From NCBI RefSeq assembly GCF_015223105.1, contig NZ_JADFTZ010000002.1:408215-472214 (forward strand): a stretch of DNA of 64,000 nucleotides, written 5' to 3'. A program made the position numbers and the translations under genes. This document shows positions 18,213 to 27,057 of the stretch, piece by piece (position 1 is the stretch's first letter; each line of letters begins with the position of its first letter). The DNA comes from Flavobacterium proteolyticum (GTDB taxonomy: Bacteria > Bacteroidota > Bacteroidia > Flavobacteriales > Flavobacteriaceae). The notes under the pieces are model-generated. The model saw nothing but the letters and a program-made list of their open reading frames with translations, was not told the origin of the DNA and ran no database searches.

Positions 18213-19061
18213 ATGAAATATTACGTTATCATTCCAGCTTACAACGAAGAAGCTTTTATGAGCTTAACTTTGCAATCGTTAGTAGAACAAACTGTTATAC
18301 CAACAAAAATTGTAGTGGTAAATGATAATTCTACCGATAAAACTCCGGAAATTGTTTCTGAATTTGCTTCCAAATATCCATTTATTACCTTAGTGAATAA
18401 AAAATCGAATGCTATTCATTTACCTGGAAGTAAAGTGATTCAAGCATTCCATGAAGGAGAAAAACACATCGACGACAAGTACGATATCATTGTAAAAGTA
18501 GATGCTGATTTGATTTTTCCAAAAAACTATTTCGAAACCATCATCAAACATTTTCAATCAGACGATAAAATTGGAATGGTGGGTGGCTTTTGTTACATCG
18601 AAAAAAACGGCAATTGGATTTTAGAGAATTTAACCGATAAAGACCATATTCGTGGTGCTTTAAAGGCATACAGAAAAGAAACCTTTAAACAAATAGGCGG
18701 ACTAAAACCACAAATGGGTTGGGATACCGTTGACGAATTACTTTGTAAATTTTACAATTGGAAAGTGGTAACTGATGAAAGTTTACACGTAAAACACCTA
18801 AAACCTACAGGCGCTAGCTACAATCAAGCCGCTAGATTCAAACAAGGGGAAGCGTTTTACACTCTAGGTTATGGATTTTTCATCACAGCTGTTGCTTCCT
18901 TAAAATTAGCGATGCGAAAAGGAAAACCTTTATTATTTTTAGATTACATCAAAGGTTTTTGGAAAGCCAAAAGAGAAAACAAAACCATGTTGGTTACTCC
19001 TGAGCAAGCAAAATTTGTTAGAAAATATCGTTGGAAGAAGATGAAAAAGAAGTTATTTTAA
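18213..19061 (+). CDS. Family 2 glycosyltransferase
   Basis: I prefer the ATG at 18213 (MKYYVIIPAYNEEAF) over a GTG 12 bases earlier. The 282-residue protein has the GT-A fold signatures of family 2: PAYNEE near the N-terminus, VVNDNSTDKTPEIV for nucleotide-sugar binding and VKVDADLIFP as the DxD-type metal site (about residues 97-103). No long membrane segment is clear apart from a weak hydrophobic patch near residue 225, so it acts at the cytoplasmic side. It follows the methyltransferase gene closely; the acceptor is unknown. Confidence 0.87.
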   Translation: MKYYVIIPAYNEEAFMSLTLQSLVEQTVIPTKIVVVNDNSTDKTPEIVSEFASKYPFITLVNKKSNAIHLPGSKVIQAFHEGEKHIDDKYDIIVKVDADLIFPKNYFETIIKHFQSDDKIGMVGGFCYIEKNGNWILENLTDKDHIRGALKAYRKETFKQIGGLKPQMGWDTVDELLCKFYNWKVVTDESLHVKHLKPTGASYNQAARFKQGEAFYTLGYGFFITAVASLKLAMRKGKPLLFLDYIKGFWKAKRENKTMLVTPEQAKFVRKYRWKKMKKKLF

Positions 19062-19125
19062 TCTTTTACATAAAAATATAGTATTTTTACTGCTTACAAG
19101 AAACTGAATACAGAACACTATCAAA

Positions 19126-19872
19126 ATGATGCTCATTCGCTACTTATCGCAAATAGGAAAATACTTCATCATGTTGAAAGAAATTTTCAACAAGCCTACT
19201 AAATGGTCGGCGATGAAACAACTAATTCTTAAAGAAATTGATGATTTAATTATCGACTCGCTTGGAATTGTTTCTTTTATATCATTTTTCGTAGGTGGCG
19301 TTGTAGCTATTCAAACCGCATTAAATTTAACCAATCCGTTAATACCAAAATATTTGATTGGATTTGCAACACGTCAATCGGTTGTATTAGAATTTGCCCC
19401 TACTTTTATTTCCATTATTATGGCGGGTAAAATGGGTTCATTCATTACATCAAGTATAGGAACCATGCGTGTAACCGAACAAATTGACGCACTAGAAGTT
19501 ATGGGCGTTAACTCCCTGAATTACTTAGTTTTTCCAAAAATAATTGCTTTACTTTTATATCCATTCGTAATTGGAATGAGTATGTTTTTAGGCGTTTTTG
19601 GAGGTTGGATGGCAGCAGTTTATGGTGGTTTTACCACAAGCTTCGAGTTCACAACCGGGCTTCAAACTGAATTTATTCCGTTTCATATTGCTTATGCCTT
19701 TATAAAAACTATTGTTTTTGCTTTCATTTTAGCTACAATTCCTTCTTTTCATGGTTATTATATGAAAGGTGGCGCTTTAGAAGTAGGAAAAGCGAGTACC
19801 GTTTCATTCGTTTGGACATCAGTAGTTATCATTTTAATGAACTTTATATTAACACAACTTCTTTTAAGCTAA
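19126..19872 (+). CDS. mlaE: MlaE-family ABC transporter permease
   Basis: The 248-residue protein has about five membrane spans and the MlaE family segment for lipid transport (GKMGSFITSSIGTMRVTEQIDALEVMG). It is the inner-membrane permease of a Mla-type system that moves phospholipids between the membranes. Its stop overlaps the start of the ATPase gene by one base (TAATG), which couples their translation. The MCE-domain MlaD partner is not in the immediate neighbourhood, because the next gene is convergent. Confidence 0.9.
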   Translation: MMLIRYLSQIGKYFIMLKEIFNKPTKWSAMKQLILKEIDDLIIDSLGIVSFISFFVGGVVAIQTALNLTNPLIPKYLIGFATRQSVVLEFAPTFISIIMAGKMGSFITSSIGTMRVTEQIDALEVMGVNSLNYLVFPKIIALLLYPFVIGMSMFLGVFGGWMAAVYGGFTTSFEFTTGLQTEFIPFHIAYAFIKTIVFAFILATIPSFHGYYMKGGALEVGKASTVSFVWTSVVIILMNFILTQLLLS

Positions 19873-20642
19873 TGATCGAAGTAAAAAATATCGTAAAAAA
19901 GTTTGGCGAACAAACCGTTTTAAAAGGAGTTTCTACTCGTTTTGAAGCAGGAATGACCAATCTAATCATTGGACAAAGTGGTTCTGGAAAAACTGTTTTC
20001 TTAAAATCGTTATTAGGAATTCACACGCCAGATAGTGGTACAATTTCTTTTGACGGCAGAATTTATTCTGAACTTTCTAATGATGAGAGACGTGAATTGA
20101 GAACCGAAATTGGAATGGTATTTCAAGGAAGTGCGCTTTTTGATAGTATGACAGTTGAGGAAAATATTGGATTCCCTTTGAAAATGTTTACGAATAAATC
20201 GGCAAAAGAAATTAAAGAACGCGTTGATTTTGTTATTGACAGAGTTCACTTAGTTAATGCGCATCAAAAACGACCATCTGAAATTTCGGGTGGAATGCAA
20301 AAGCGTGTTGCCATTGCTAGAGCAATTGTAAATAATCCGAAATATTTGTTTTGCGATGAACCAAATTCGGGATTAGACCCAAAAACGGCAATTGTAATTG
20401 ATAATTTGATTCAGGAAATTACGCAAGAATACAACATTACTACAGTGATTAATACGCACGATATGAACTCGGTAATGGAAATTGGAGAAAAAATTGTTTT
20501 CTTGAAAAATGGTCTATTAGAATGGGAAGGTTCGAACAAAGAAATATTCAAAACCGATAACGAAGCCGTTACCGATTTTGTTTATTCTTCTGAATTATTC
20601 AAGCGCGTTAGAAAAATGTATTTAGAAGATGATGTAAAATAG
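19872..20642 (+). CDS. mlaF: MlaF-type ABC transporter ATP-binding protein
   Basis: I start the gene at the ATG at 19872 that overlaps the permease stop; an earlier in-frame ATG lies inside the permease. The 256-residue ATPase has Walker A GQSGSGKT (34-41), Q-loop Gln85, signature SGGMQKR (139-145) and Walker B YLFCDEPNSGLDP with Glu163. It energises the MlaE permease. The gene ends two bases from the convergent manC-like gene, with no room for a separate terminator. Confidence 0.93.
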   Translation: MIEVKNIVKKFGEQTVLKGVSTRFEAGMTNLIIGQSGSGKTVFLKSLLGIHTPDSGTISFDGRIYSELSNDERRELRTEIGMVFQGSALFDSMTVEENIGFPLKMFTNKSAKEIKERVDFVIDRVHLVNAHQKRPSEISGGMQKRVAIARAIVNNPKYLFCDEPNSGLDPKTAIVIDNLIQEITQEYNITTVINTHDMNSVMEIGEKIVFLKNGLLEWEGSNKEIFKTDNEAVTDFVYSSELFKRVRKMYLEDDVK

Positions 20643-20644
20643 TA

Positions 20645-21700
20645 TTACTGAATTTTAGATACTATTTGCTTGATATCTTGCTCTTTATTCTTTGGATAAA
20701 TCAACAAAACATCATCTTTATCTACAATGATGTAATCGGTTAATCCATCAATTACGACTAGTTTTTTACCTTCTGTTCTGATGATGTTATTCGTTGCATT
20801 TTCTAGATAAACAGAAGCATTCACTACGGCATTTTCTTGTTCGTCTTTTGGTAATTTATCGTATAACGAACCCCAAGTTCCCAAATCATTCCAATCGAAA
20901 GTAGCGGGTAACACATAAACATTTTGCGCTTTCTCTAAGATAGCATAATCTACTGAAATGTTTTGCGCTAGCGGATAATTATCTCTTATAAAAGCTTCTT
21001 CTTTTGGTGTATTTAAAGCTTCATAACCGTTCATGAAATGATCATACATCACAGGTTGAAACTCTTCATACGCTTTTAAAACCGTTTTCGCACTCCACAC
21101 AAAAATTCCTGCATTCCAAAGGAAATTTCGGCTTTGTATAAACTTTCTTGCAGTTGCATAATCTGGTTTTTCTCTGAATTGTTTTACTTTTTTAATAGGT
21201 CTAGAATCCAATTTATCGAATTCAATGTAGCCATAACCTGTGTTGGCAAATGTGGGTAAAATACCTAATGTCATTAAGTTTTCATCACGCTCACAAAAAT
21301 CAAAAGCATACTGAAGATTAGAACAAAACTGCAACTCATCCTCAATCCAATGATCAGAGGGCGCCACCACCATGACAGCATCTGGATTTTGTTTTTTAAT
21401 TTTTAAAGAAGCATATAAAATACAAGGTGCTGTATTTCTCATTGCAGGTTCTAAAACAATTTGTTCTTGTTGAATCATAGGCAATTGTTCCAAAACGATA
21501 TCATTGTAAACCTCGTTTGTTAGTATCAATATATTCTCTTTAGGAATAATTTGAGACAAACGAGTAAAGGTTTTTTGAATTAAAGTTTCACCTGTTCCTA
21601 ACATATCATGAAATTGTTTAGGGAACTCGGTAGTACTGACTGGCCAAAAACGAGATCCAACTCCTCCAGCCATTATAATTGCGTAATAATTTTTGTTCAT
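20645..21700 (-). CDS. manC: Mannose-1-phosphate guanylyltransferase
   Basis: The 351-residue protein has the nucleotidyltransferase start AGGVGSRFWPVSTTEFPKQF and the later motif FREKPDYATARKF, and it lacks the C-terminal isomerase cupin of bifunctional ManC/AlgA. It makes GDP-mannose from mannose-1-phosphate and GTP for glycan synthesis. It is downstream of the SprT-like gene in the same direction, 18 bases away, so they may be co-transcribed. The nearby glycosyltransferase could use GDP-sugars, which is only suggestive. Confidence 0.92.
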   Translation of the reverse strand: MNKNYYAIIMAGGVGSRFWPVSTTEFPKQFHDMLGTGETLIQKTFTRLSQIIPKENILILTNEVYNDIVLEQLPMIQQEQIVLEPAMRNTAPCILYASLKIKKQNPDAVMVVAPSDHWIEDELQFCSNLQYAFDFCERDENLMTLGILPTFANTGYGYIEFDKLDSRPIKKVKQFREKPDYATARKFIQSRNFLWNAGIFVWSAKTVLKAYEEFQPVMYDHFMNGYEALNTPKEEAFIRDNYPLAQNISVDYAILEKAQNVYVLPATFDWNDLGTWGSLYDKLPKDEQENAVVNASVYLENATNNIIRTEGKKLVVIDGLTDYIIVDKDDVLLIYPKNKEQDIKQIVSKIQ

Positions 21701-21718
21701 TTTGTATATTTTTTGTTG

Positions 21719-22327
21719 CTAGAACTTATTTGGCAACAATTCGACTTCAGCATTAGGTTGAAACAAATACAAACGTCCAGAACTTATTTCTAAACATTCG
21801 TATCGCTTTACTCGTAATGCAATTTTCTTAAAAATTTTTCCATTGTGAATTCTAAAATGACTTCCCATAGGAATTTCAAAGATATAATTTTTATCGGTTT
21901 CTTTTTGGTCAAATTGTTTTAATGCAATGGCTAATTTTGTATCAGTATCACTACTCGCTTTTGGATTTCTAAAATGTTTCGCAAGCAACGGCAACAATTG
22001 ATTTGGAAATATTTCAGGTCGAATAAACGGCACCATCATGCGTTGAAAAGTAAGTTTCCATTCGTCGCCATGCGGTTTTATGTTTCTGCCATATTTTTCA
22101 AAAGCTACCAAATGAGCAATTTCGTGAATTAGTGTAATTAAGAATCGGTATTTATTCAAACTTGAATTTACGGTAATCAAATGATAACCTTGCGCATCTT
22201 TTCGATAATCACCATGACGTGTTTGGCGTTCGTTCACGATTTTTAGATGCACATGATTCGCTTTGATTAATTCAAAACAAGGATGAACTGCGTGTTCAGG
22301 TAAGTATTTTTTTAATACGTCGCTCAT
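21719..22327 (-). CDS. SprT-like zinc metalloprotein
   Basis: The 202-residue cytoplasmic protein has the zinc motif HEIAH (His68, Glu69, His72) with a likely third ligand at His86 in IKPHGDEW, as in SprT and Spartan-like proteases. There is no signal peptide. In this phylum such genes are common as single-domain SprT-like proteins; the substrate is unknown. It lies between a secreted protein gene (7 bases upstream) and manC. Confidence 0.85.
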   Translation of the reverse strand: MSDVLKKYLPEHAVHPCFELIKANHVHLKIVNERQTRHGDYRKDAQGYHLITVNSSLNKYRFLITLIHEIAHLVAFEKYGRNIKPHGDEWKLTFQRMMVPFIRPEIFPNQLLPLLAKHFRNPKASSDTDTKLAIALKQFDQKETDKNYIFEIPMGSHFRIHNGKIFKKIALRVKRYECLEISSGRLYLFQPNAEVELLPNKF

Positions 22328-22333
22328 TATTAT

Positions 22334-23545
22334 TTACCAATACACAATTTTTCTCTTCCAAACATATAACTTTTCACCATTAATATATTTTACTTGTTCA
22401 ATCCAATTATTTTTTTCATCAAAAACATATTCAAATTTACAAGTTATTGTGACAATATCTCCAAAAGTATCTGTTTCTTTTAACTCGATAAGATTATTTT
22501 TATCATATTTATAACTCAATTTTCTCTGAATAATGAGATTATTTTTGGGGAATTTTATACTATTTATTTTTATGTCTTTCTTATCAAATAAAATATCAGA
22601 TTTATCCTTTATAAATTTTCTATTTATATAAATCTCTTCTGTTTTTCTACCTCTATTATCATATCTATATTCAATTAAACTAGTGAGAGTATCGTGTGCA
22701 GTGGTTACAATTGAATACTCAAGCAATCCTTTATTTGAATAGTAATATTTTGTTTTACTACCTAACTCAACTTGATTTTCATCTTTAGGTTTATTTTTAT
22801 AAAGCCATGTTTCTTGAAGATTACCTTTTTCATCATAAAAATATTCTTCTTTTATTTTATCTCTTTTTACATTTCCTAAAAAAACCGAACTAGACCCATC
22901 ATTATGAGATTCATAAACCCAGTAATCTTGGCTAATTTTCTTCTTTTTCCTTCCAAATTCATCATAGACAAATTTTAAGCCTCCAACATGCCCTTCATAA
23001 TTAAAATTATTCGCTTCAATTAAATTTTTACTCTCTTTGTCATAAACATAGTAATCATATCTATACACCTCCGGAGTGTCTGAATAATATACCAATTCAG
23101 AAATTAAATTACCATCATATCTATTATAACTATAATTTGTTACTTTAAAATAATCCGAATCAAAAATTTCTTTAACTTGAATTAGTTTGTCTTTTTCGTT
23201 GTATTTGTAATTATATGATCTTACTGTATCACCATTTTTATAAAACCAATATTCAATAGTTGCTTTCCCTTTTTCATTAAATTCTTTATAGTAATTCAGA
23301 TAATGTACGAAAGAAGAATGGTACCAATTATTGTAAAATCTCGATTTAGTATAAACATTACTTGAAAATCCTGAATGACCATAATCTCCATCAACACTAA
23401 AGAGTCTATAATTTTGTCTGTCTTTGTCTAAGAAGGTTAATTCCTCTCTAACCGATTTTACATTACCATAAAGAGTATCTTTCAATTGAGAAAATGAAAA
23501 ATTTATCCAAAAAATGAAAAATAAAAATGAAATAATGCTTTTCAT
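22334..23545 (-). CDS. Secreted YD-repeat-like hypothetical protein
   Basis: The 403-residue protein has a signal peptide (MKSIISFLFFIFWINFSFS) and then many degenerate repeats of about 20-25 residues rich in aromatic and charged residues, such as YNEKDKLIQVKEIF, YDEFGRKKKKI and YDNRGRKTEEIY. These look like the YD repeats of RHS/wall-associated proteins without the RHS core or a toxic tip. No type IX tail and no lipobox are seen. Periplasmic or outer-surface beta-strand structure is expected; function unknown. It starts two bases after the SDR gene ends. Confidence 0.7.
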   Translation of the reverse strand: MKSIISFLFFIFWINFSFSQLKDTLYGNVKSVREELTFLDKDRQNYRLFSVDGDYGHSGFSSNVYTKSRFYNNWYHSSFVHYLNYYKEFNEKGKATIEYWFYKNGDTVRSYNYKYNEKDKLIQVKEIFDSDYFKVTNYSYNRYDGNLISELVYYSDTPEVYRYDYYVYDKESKNLIEANNFNYEGHVGGLKFVYDEFGRKKKKISQDYWVYESHNDGSSSVFLGNVKRDKIKEEYFYDEKGNLQETWLYKNKPKDENQVELGSKTKYYYSNKGLLEYSIVTTAHDTLTSLIEYRYDNRGRKTEEIYINRKFIKDKSDILFDKKDIKINSIKFPKNNLIIQRKLSYKYDKNNLIELKETDTFGDIVTITCKFEYVFDEKNNWIEQVKYINGEKLYVWKRKIVYW

Positions 23546-23547
23546 AT

Positions 23548-24228
23548 TTAAGGCGTTGAAGATGAAACTTGCAATACTTTTCCGTTGTAATATTTGTTTC
23601 CGGTTAAGGCGAAATTAAAGATATAATCTGCCATTTCTTTTGCTGAAAGTGGCGCTTCGTAACCTGGAAAAGCTTCTTGTAACATTTCGGTATTTACTGC
23701 CCCAAGTGCTAAAACATTGAAAGCAATTCCTTGTTCTTTGTATTCTTCCGCTAATAATTCTGACAAGGTAATTACCGCTCCTTTGCTTGATGAATAAGCA
23801 GCTAAACCTGCGAATTTCATACTTCCTTGAATTCCACCCATTGAACTTATAGTTACCACATGACTTCCTTTTTCCATGAATGGAATACAGATTTTTGTCA
23901 ATTCAGCAACAGCAAAAACATTGACTTTATATATGTTTTGGAATTCTTCTGAAGTAATTTGTGTGAATGGTTTATGCAACAAACTTCCTGCATTATGAAT
24001 TAAAACATCAACTTTTTTCCAAGTTCTATTAATAAAATTTTCCACTTGAAGCAATTCTTCTGGATTTGAAATATCAATAGACAAACACGTAATATTTGGA
24101 TTTTCGATTAACTCTTTTGGTGTTTTTCGAGAAATTGCTAAAACTTGATGTCCGGAATTTGCAAATTGCAATGCTAACTCGTAACCAATTCCGCGAGACG
24201 TTCCTGTGATGATGATGTTTTTACTCAC
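23548..24228 (-). CDS. Short-chain dehydrogenase/reductase (SDR)
   Basis: The 226-residue protein is a classical SDR: TGTSRGIG near the N-terminus for NAD(P) binding, NAG at 79-81, Ser128/129 and the catalytic pair Tyr145 and Lys149 in YSSSK. The substrate cannot be told from the sequence. It is the first gene of a probable SDR, YD-like protein, SprT-like, manC operon on the minus strand. Confidence 0.88.
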   Translation of the reverse strand: MSKNIIITGTSRGIGYELALQFANSGHQVLAISRKTPKELIENPNITCLSIDISNPEELLQVENFINRTWKKVDVLIHNAGSLLHKPFTQITSEEFQNIYKVNVFAVAELTKICIPFMEKGSHVVTISSMGGIQGSMKFAGLAAYSSSKGAVITLSELLAEEYKEQGIAFNVLALGAVNTEMLQEAFPGYEAPLSAKEMADYIFNFALTGNKYYNGKVLQVSSSTP

Positions 24229-24256
24229 AACTTTATTTTTTTGTAAAAATAGGAAT

Positions 24257-24285
24257 AAAAAAAATCCCGAAGAAATTTCGGGATT
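24257..24285 (-). terminator. Terminator of module 3 cargo operon
   Basis: The arms AATCCCGAA and TTCGGGATT close on a 5-base loop, and a run of seven or more T follows on the minus strand. It lies between the module 3 micropeptide and the SDR gene. Confidence 0.85.
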
Positions 24286-24302
24286 TAGATTAACAAACTA
24301 AA

Positions 24303-24401
24303 TTATACAATAGCAATAATAACCAAACCTATTAGAATATATAACAACAAAAGCAATAACTCTAATCTGTATTTATCTATGGATGAAAAAAGTTGTTTCA
24401 T
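24303..24401 (-). CDS. KYRLEL membrane micropeptide, module 3 (32 aa)
   Basis: The 32-codon ORF starts 11 bases after the stop of the kelch lipoprotein gene and ends about 18 bases before a strong terminator. The peptide begins MKQLFSSIDKYRLEL, then Leu-rich sequence, Tyr21 and a hydrophobic tail. The KYRLEL box and the tyrosine 11 residues after its lysine are in the same register as in the peptides at 4890 and 10401, although the N-terminus is four residues longer and the rest has diverged. The recurrence at the end of a third kinase-linked cargo operon is the main reason to call it a gene. Likely a single-span membrane peptide; function unknown. Confidence 0.72.
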   Translation of the reverse strand: MKQLFSSIDKYRLELLLLLLYILIGLVIIAIV

Positions 24402-24412
24402 GACAAATCGTT

Positions 24413-25378
24413 TTAGTTGGATTTCCACATACTAGAAACATTTAAAGAACTTCCATCTGAACCCCCATACACAAAGATATCACCATCAAATAAAGTTGCT
24501 TGATGATAACAACTAGCTGTAAAAGGATTTGAAACCTCAACTTCTGACCAATTTTTACCATCTGTTGATTTCATAATAGTATTGTAATAGAAATTGGCAT
24601 CGCGACCACCTAGAATATAAAATTCATTATTTTTCACAACTAATTGATGCCCGTAAACTGGATTAAAACCCGTAATTACTTCTTGTGTCCAGTTTATTCC
24701 ATCAGTAGAAGATTGAATATCTCCGTAAGTATTTCCGTCACCGTTACCTCCGCAAATCCACATTCTATTGTTGTAAACAAATGCTTTATGATGACCGCGT
24801 TTTTCAAAAGAAGTTAAATCTTCTTCTTCTGTCCATGAAATACCATCTGTACTCGACCAAACATCGTTGTGAAAATTCGTGTTATTTCCGCTTACACCTC
24901 CAATTAACCACAATTTACTATTGTAAACCACAACATCAAACGCATAACGATTACCAAAAGCAACGTTTGTAGTTTCTTCAACCCAGTTTACACCATCAGT
25001 AGATGAAAATACATCACTTCGCCCAGAGCCATCGTAACCTGCAATAATCCAAAGTTTACTATTAAAAACAATACATTTATGATAAGATCTAGCTGGAATT
25101 GCATCGCCAGTTGTGGTTACTGAATTCCAAACAATTCCATCAACACTATTTAAAACTGTATTTGTAATGACATTAGAATCATTTGTACCTCCAATAATCC
25201 ATAATTTATTATTAAATTCAATCATTTGATGTCCTCTCAATCCTAATGGCAACGCACCCGTAGTTACCACTTGAGTAAAACTCATATTATTTGAAGCTTG
25301 ATTATCATCGTCATTACTACACGAACTAATAGTTAATGTTACAGCAACCAATAAAATCGATTTTAAAAACTTTTTCAT
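24413..25378 (-). CDS. Kelch-like beta-propeller lipoprotein (module 3 cargo)
   Basis: The 321-residue protein has a lipoprotein signal with the lipobox SSC followed by SNDDDNQ, typical of Bacteroidetes lipoproteins. The mature part has about six kelch-like repeats with the recurring pattern NNKLWIIGG...SSTDGVNWVEE, so one propeller. It begins four bases after the preceding type IX cargo gene and is followed by the micropeptide. It has no type IX tail, so it would be membrane-anchored, perhaps outward-facing because of the acidic residues after the cysteine. Ligand unknown. Confidence 0.85.
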   Translation of the reverse strand: MKKFLKSILLVAVTLTISSCSNDDDNQASNNMSFTQVVTTGALPLGLRGHQMIEFNNKLWIIGGTNDSNVITNTVLNSVDGIVWNSVTTTGDAIPARSYHKCIVFNSKLWIIAGYDGSGRSDVFSSTDGVNWVEETTNVAFGNRYAFDVVVYNSKLWLIGGVSGNNTNFHNDVWSSTDGISWTEEEDLTSFEKRGHHKAFVYNNRMWICGGNGDGNTYGDIQSSTDGINWTQEVITGFNPVYGHQLVVKNNEFYILGGRDANFYYNTIMKSTDGKNWSEVEVSNPFTASCYHQATLFDGDIFVYGGSDGSSLNVSSMWKSN

Positions 25379-25382
25379 ATTA

Positions 25383-26858
25383 CTAATTTTTAATTACTTT
25401 TTTGATTCCTTTTCCTTCTTCTGAATGAATCATCACTAAATAAATCCCAGCAGATAAATCATTAATATTATAATATTCTTGACTTTCAAATGTTTTGATA
25501 ACTTGTCCTTGAAGATTTAATATTTCTACCTTTTCAATTGAAATATCAGTTTTTAATTGGAACTGATTAGTCATTGGATTAGGATAAACCGAGAATTTAT
25601 TATTTAATTGAAAATCATTAGTTGAAAGTGCTGCTGTATAATCATATAATTGAACATATCCATATGCTGGATTTGTTGGAATACCTACAGCAGCTGTATT
25701 TCCGTCGTTTGACAAAGCAACAGCATAACCTAATTGCTCTCCATTTTGACCATTTCCTGTAATTGCTGTTCCAACAGTATTCCATGCTGTTCCATTCCAT
25801 TTATAATATCTTGCCCAACCTCTATTTGTATTTGTTGCTGATGTGTCATAACCTGGCGCACCAATAAAAATAGCATCACCCGCTCCGTTAATCGCAACCG
25901 CATTACCAAGATACATATCTACTTGGCTACCAAAAATAGTACTTCCTAATTGCGACCATGCCGAACCATTATAATTATAAACACGAACCTGACCACAGTT
26001 TGTAGTAGCTCCATTATCTGCTAAAGATGCTCCAACAACAACTCTAGTTCCTGTATTTGAAATCGCCACTGAAGATCCAAAGTTATCATTGGCAAGCGCA
26101 CCTGATGTTATTTGAATTTCAGATCCCATTAGCACCCAACTTGTACCGTTCCAACTATATACTTTCACATGTCCCGTATTTTGTGCAAAACCATCATATT
26201 TTTTTGCACCCACTGCCAATTTTGTTCCATCAGGAGATAAGGATAACGCAGCTCCAAACTCATCACCTGCAGCAGCTCCATTTATATCAGCTCCTCTTTG
26301 AGTCCACGTAGTTCCATTCCAAGAATATACTCTTACATGACCTGCATCTGCGCCTGCACCATCATTTAAATGTGCGCCAATCGCAACAACCGAACCATCT
26401 TCTGAAAGTGACACTCGTACACCTGAATTGTCTCCAGCAGCTTCCCCATTTATATCTGTACCCATTTGAGCCCAGTTTGTCCCATTAAAATTATACACCC
26501 TTACGTGTCCAGAATCTGCACCATTACCATCATTAGTATTACCCCCAACAGCCAATCTATTTCCGTTTCCAGACAAAGCTACTTTTCCAAAATTATCTCC
26601 ACTTGCTTCTCCACTAATAGCTGTACCTTTTAAAGTCCAAACATTACTTACTTTTTCATGTACATGCGCATAACCATTAACAGTTGTACCTGTATTATAA
26701 GGTGCTCCAGCAGCAACACGCGAACCATTTGAACTTAATGATACAGTAAACCCTAAAACATTATCAGAACTACCTGTAATATTTGATCCAATCTGTGTTT
26801 GAGCATTTAAATTTTGAATTAAAAAAAAGCCAAACGAGTAAAGTAAAATTCTTTTCAT
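25383..26858 (-). CDS. Secreted FG-GAP-like propeller protein with type IX tail (module 3 cargo)
   Basis: I start at the ATG at 26858, which opens the signal peptide MKRILLYSFGFFLIQNLNAQ; the longer frame has no signal. The 491-residue protein has about seven FG-GAP-like repeats of roughly 55-60 residues (DGSVVAIGAHLNDG...GHVRVYSWNGTTW), and a type A sorting tail (YPNPMTNQFQLKTD, VEILNLQGQ, GIYLVMIHSE). It is the first gene of the module 3 cargo operon, divergent from the module 3 kinase. A surface propeller is expected; calcium or ligand binding is not evident. Confidence 0.86.
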   Translation of the reverse strand: MKRILLYSFGFFLIQNLNAQTQIGSNITGSSDNVLGFTVSLSSNGSRVAAGAPYNTGTTVNGYAHVHEKVSNVWTLKGTAISGEASGDNFGKVALSGNGNRLAVGGNTNDGNGADSGHVRVYNFNGTNWAQMGTDINGEAAGDNSGVRVSLSEDGSVVAIGAHLNDGAGADAGHVRVYSWNGTTWTQRGADINGAAAGDEFGAALSLSPDGTKLAVGAKKYDGFAQNTGHVKVYSWNGTSWVLMGSEIQITSGALANDNFGSSVAISNTGTRVVVGASLADNGATTNCGQVRVYNYNGSAWSQLGSTIFGSQVDMYLGNAVAINGAGDAIFIGAPGYDTSATNTNRGWARYYKWNGTAWNTVGTAITGNGQNGEQLGYAVALSNDGNTAAVGIPTNPAYGYVQLYDYTAALSTNDFQLNNKFSVYPNPMTNQFQLKTDISIEKVEILNLQGQVIKTFESQEYYNINDLSAGIYLVMIHSEEGKGIKKVIKN

Positions 26859-26905
26859 AATTGTTTGATTTTGAATTATTATGAAACAAAACAACAAATT
26901 ATAGT

Positions 26906-26976
26906 AAAGTGGGATTTTTATAAATGAAAAGTGGTCGACATTATTTATTAAATGAATTATAAAAAAGGAAAAGTGG
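26906..26976 (+). repeat. Three AAAGTGG direct repeats between divergent module 3 promoters
   Basis: AAAGTGG occurs at 26906-26912, 26928-26934 and 26970-26976, with start-to-start spacing of 22 and 42 bases, close to two and four helical turns. The last two extend to AAAAGTGGTC. LytTR regulators bind direct repeats spaced by about two turns, so these are good candidate sites for the regulator at 29985. The same heptamer is in the module 2 control region in the opposite orientation. Confidence 0.55.
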
Positions 26977-27031
26977 TCAGCAAGAAGTTGTAATTGTAAT
27001 GAGATTTCAATTTCAAATAAATTAAATATTT

Positions 27032-27039
27032 TACATTTG
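27032..27039 (+). promoter_or_regulatory. Probable -7 element of module 3 sensor kinase
   Basis: TACATTTG fits TAnnTTTG and lies 18 bases before the kinase ATG, in an A/T-rich stretch. AAGGAAC just before the ATG may serve as a ribosome site, unusual in this group where such sites are weak. Confidence 0.45.
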
Positions 27040-27057
27040 TTATCATAAGGAACAAAA

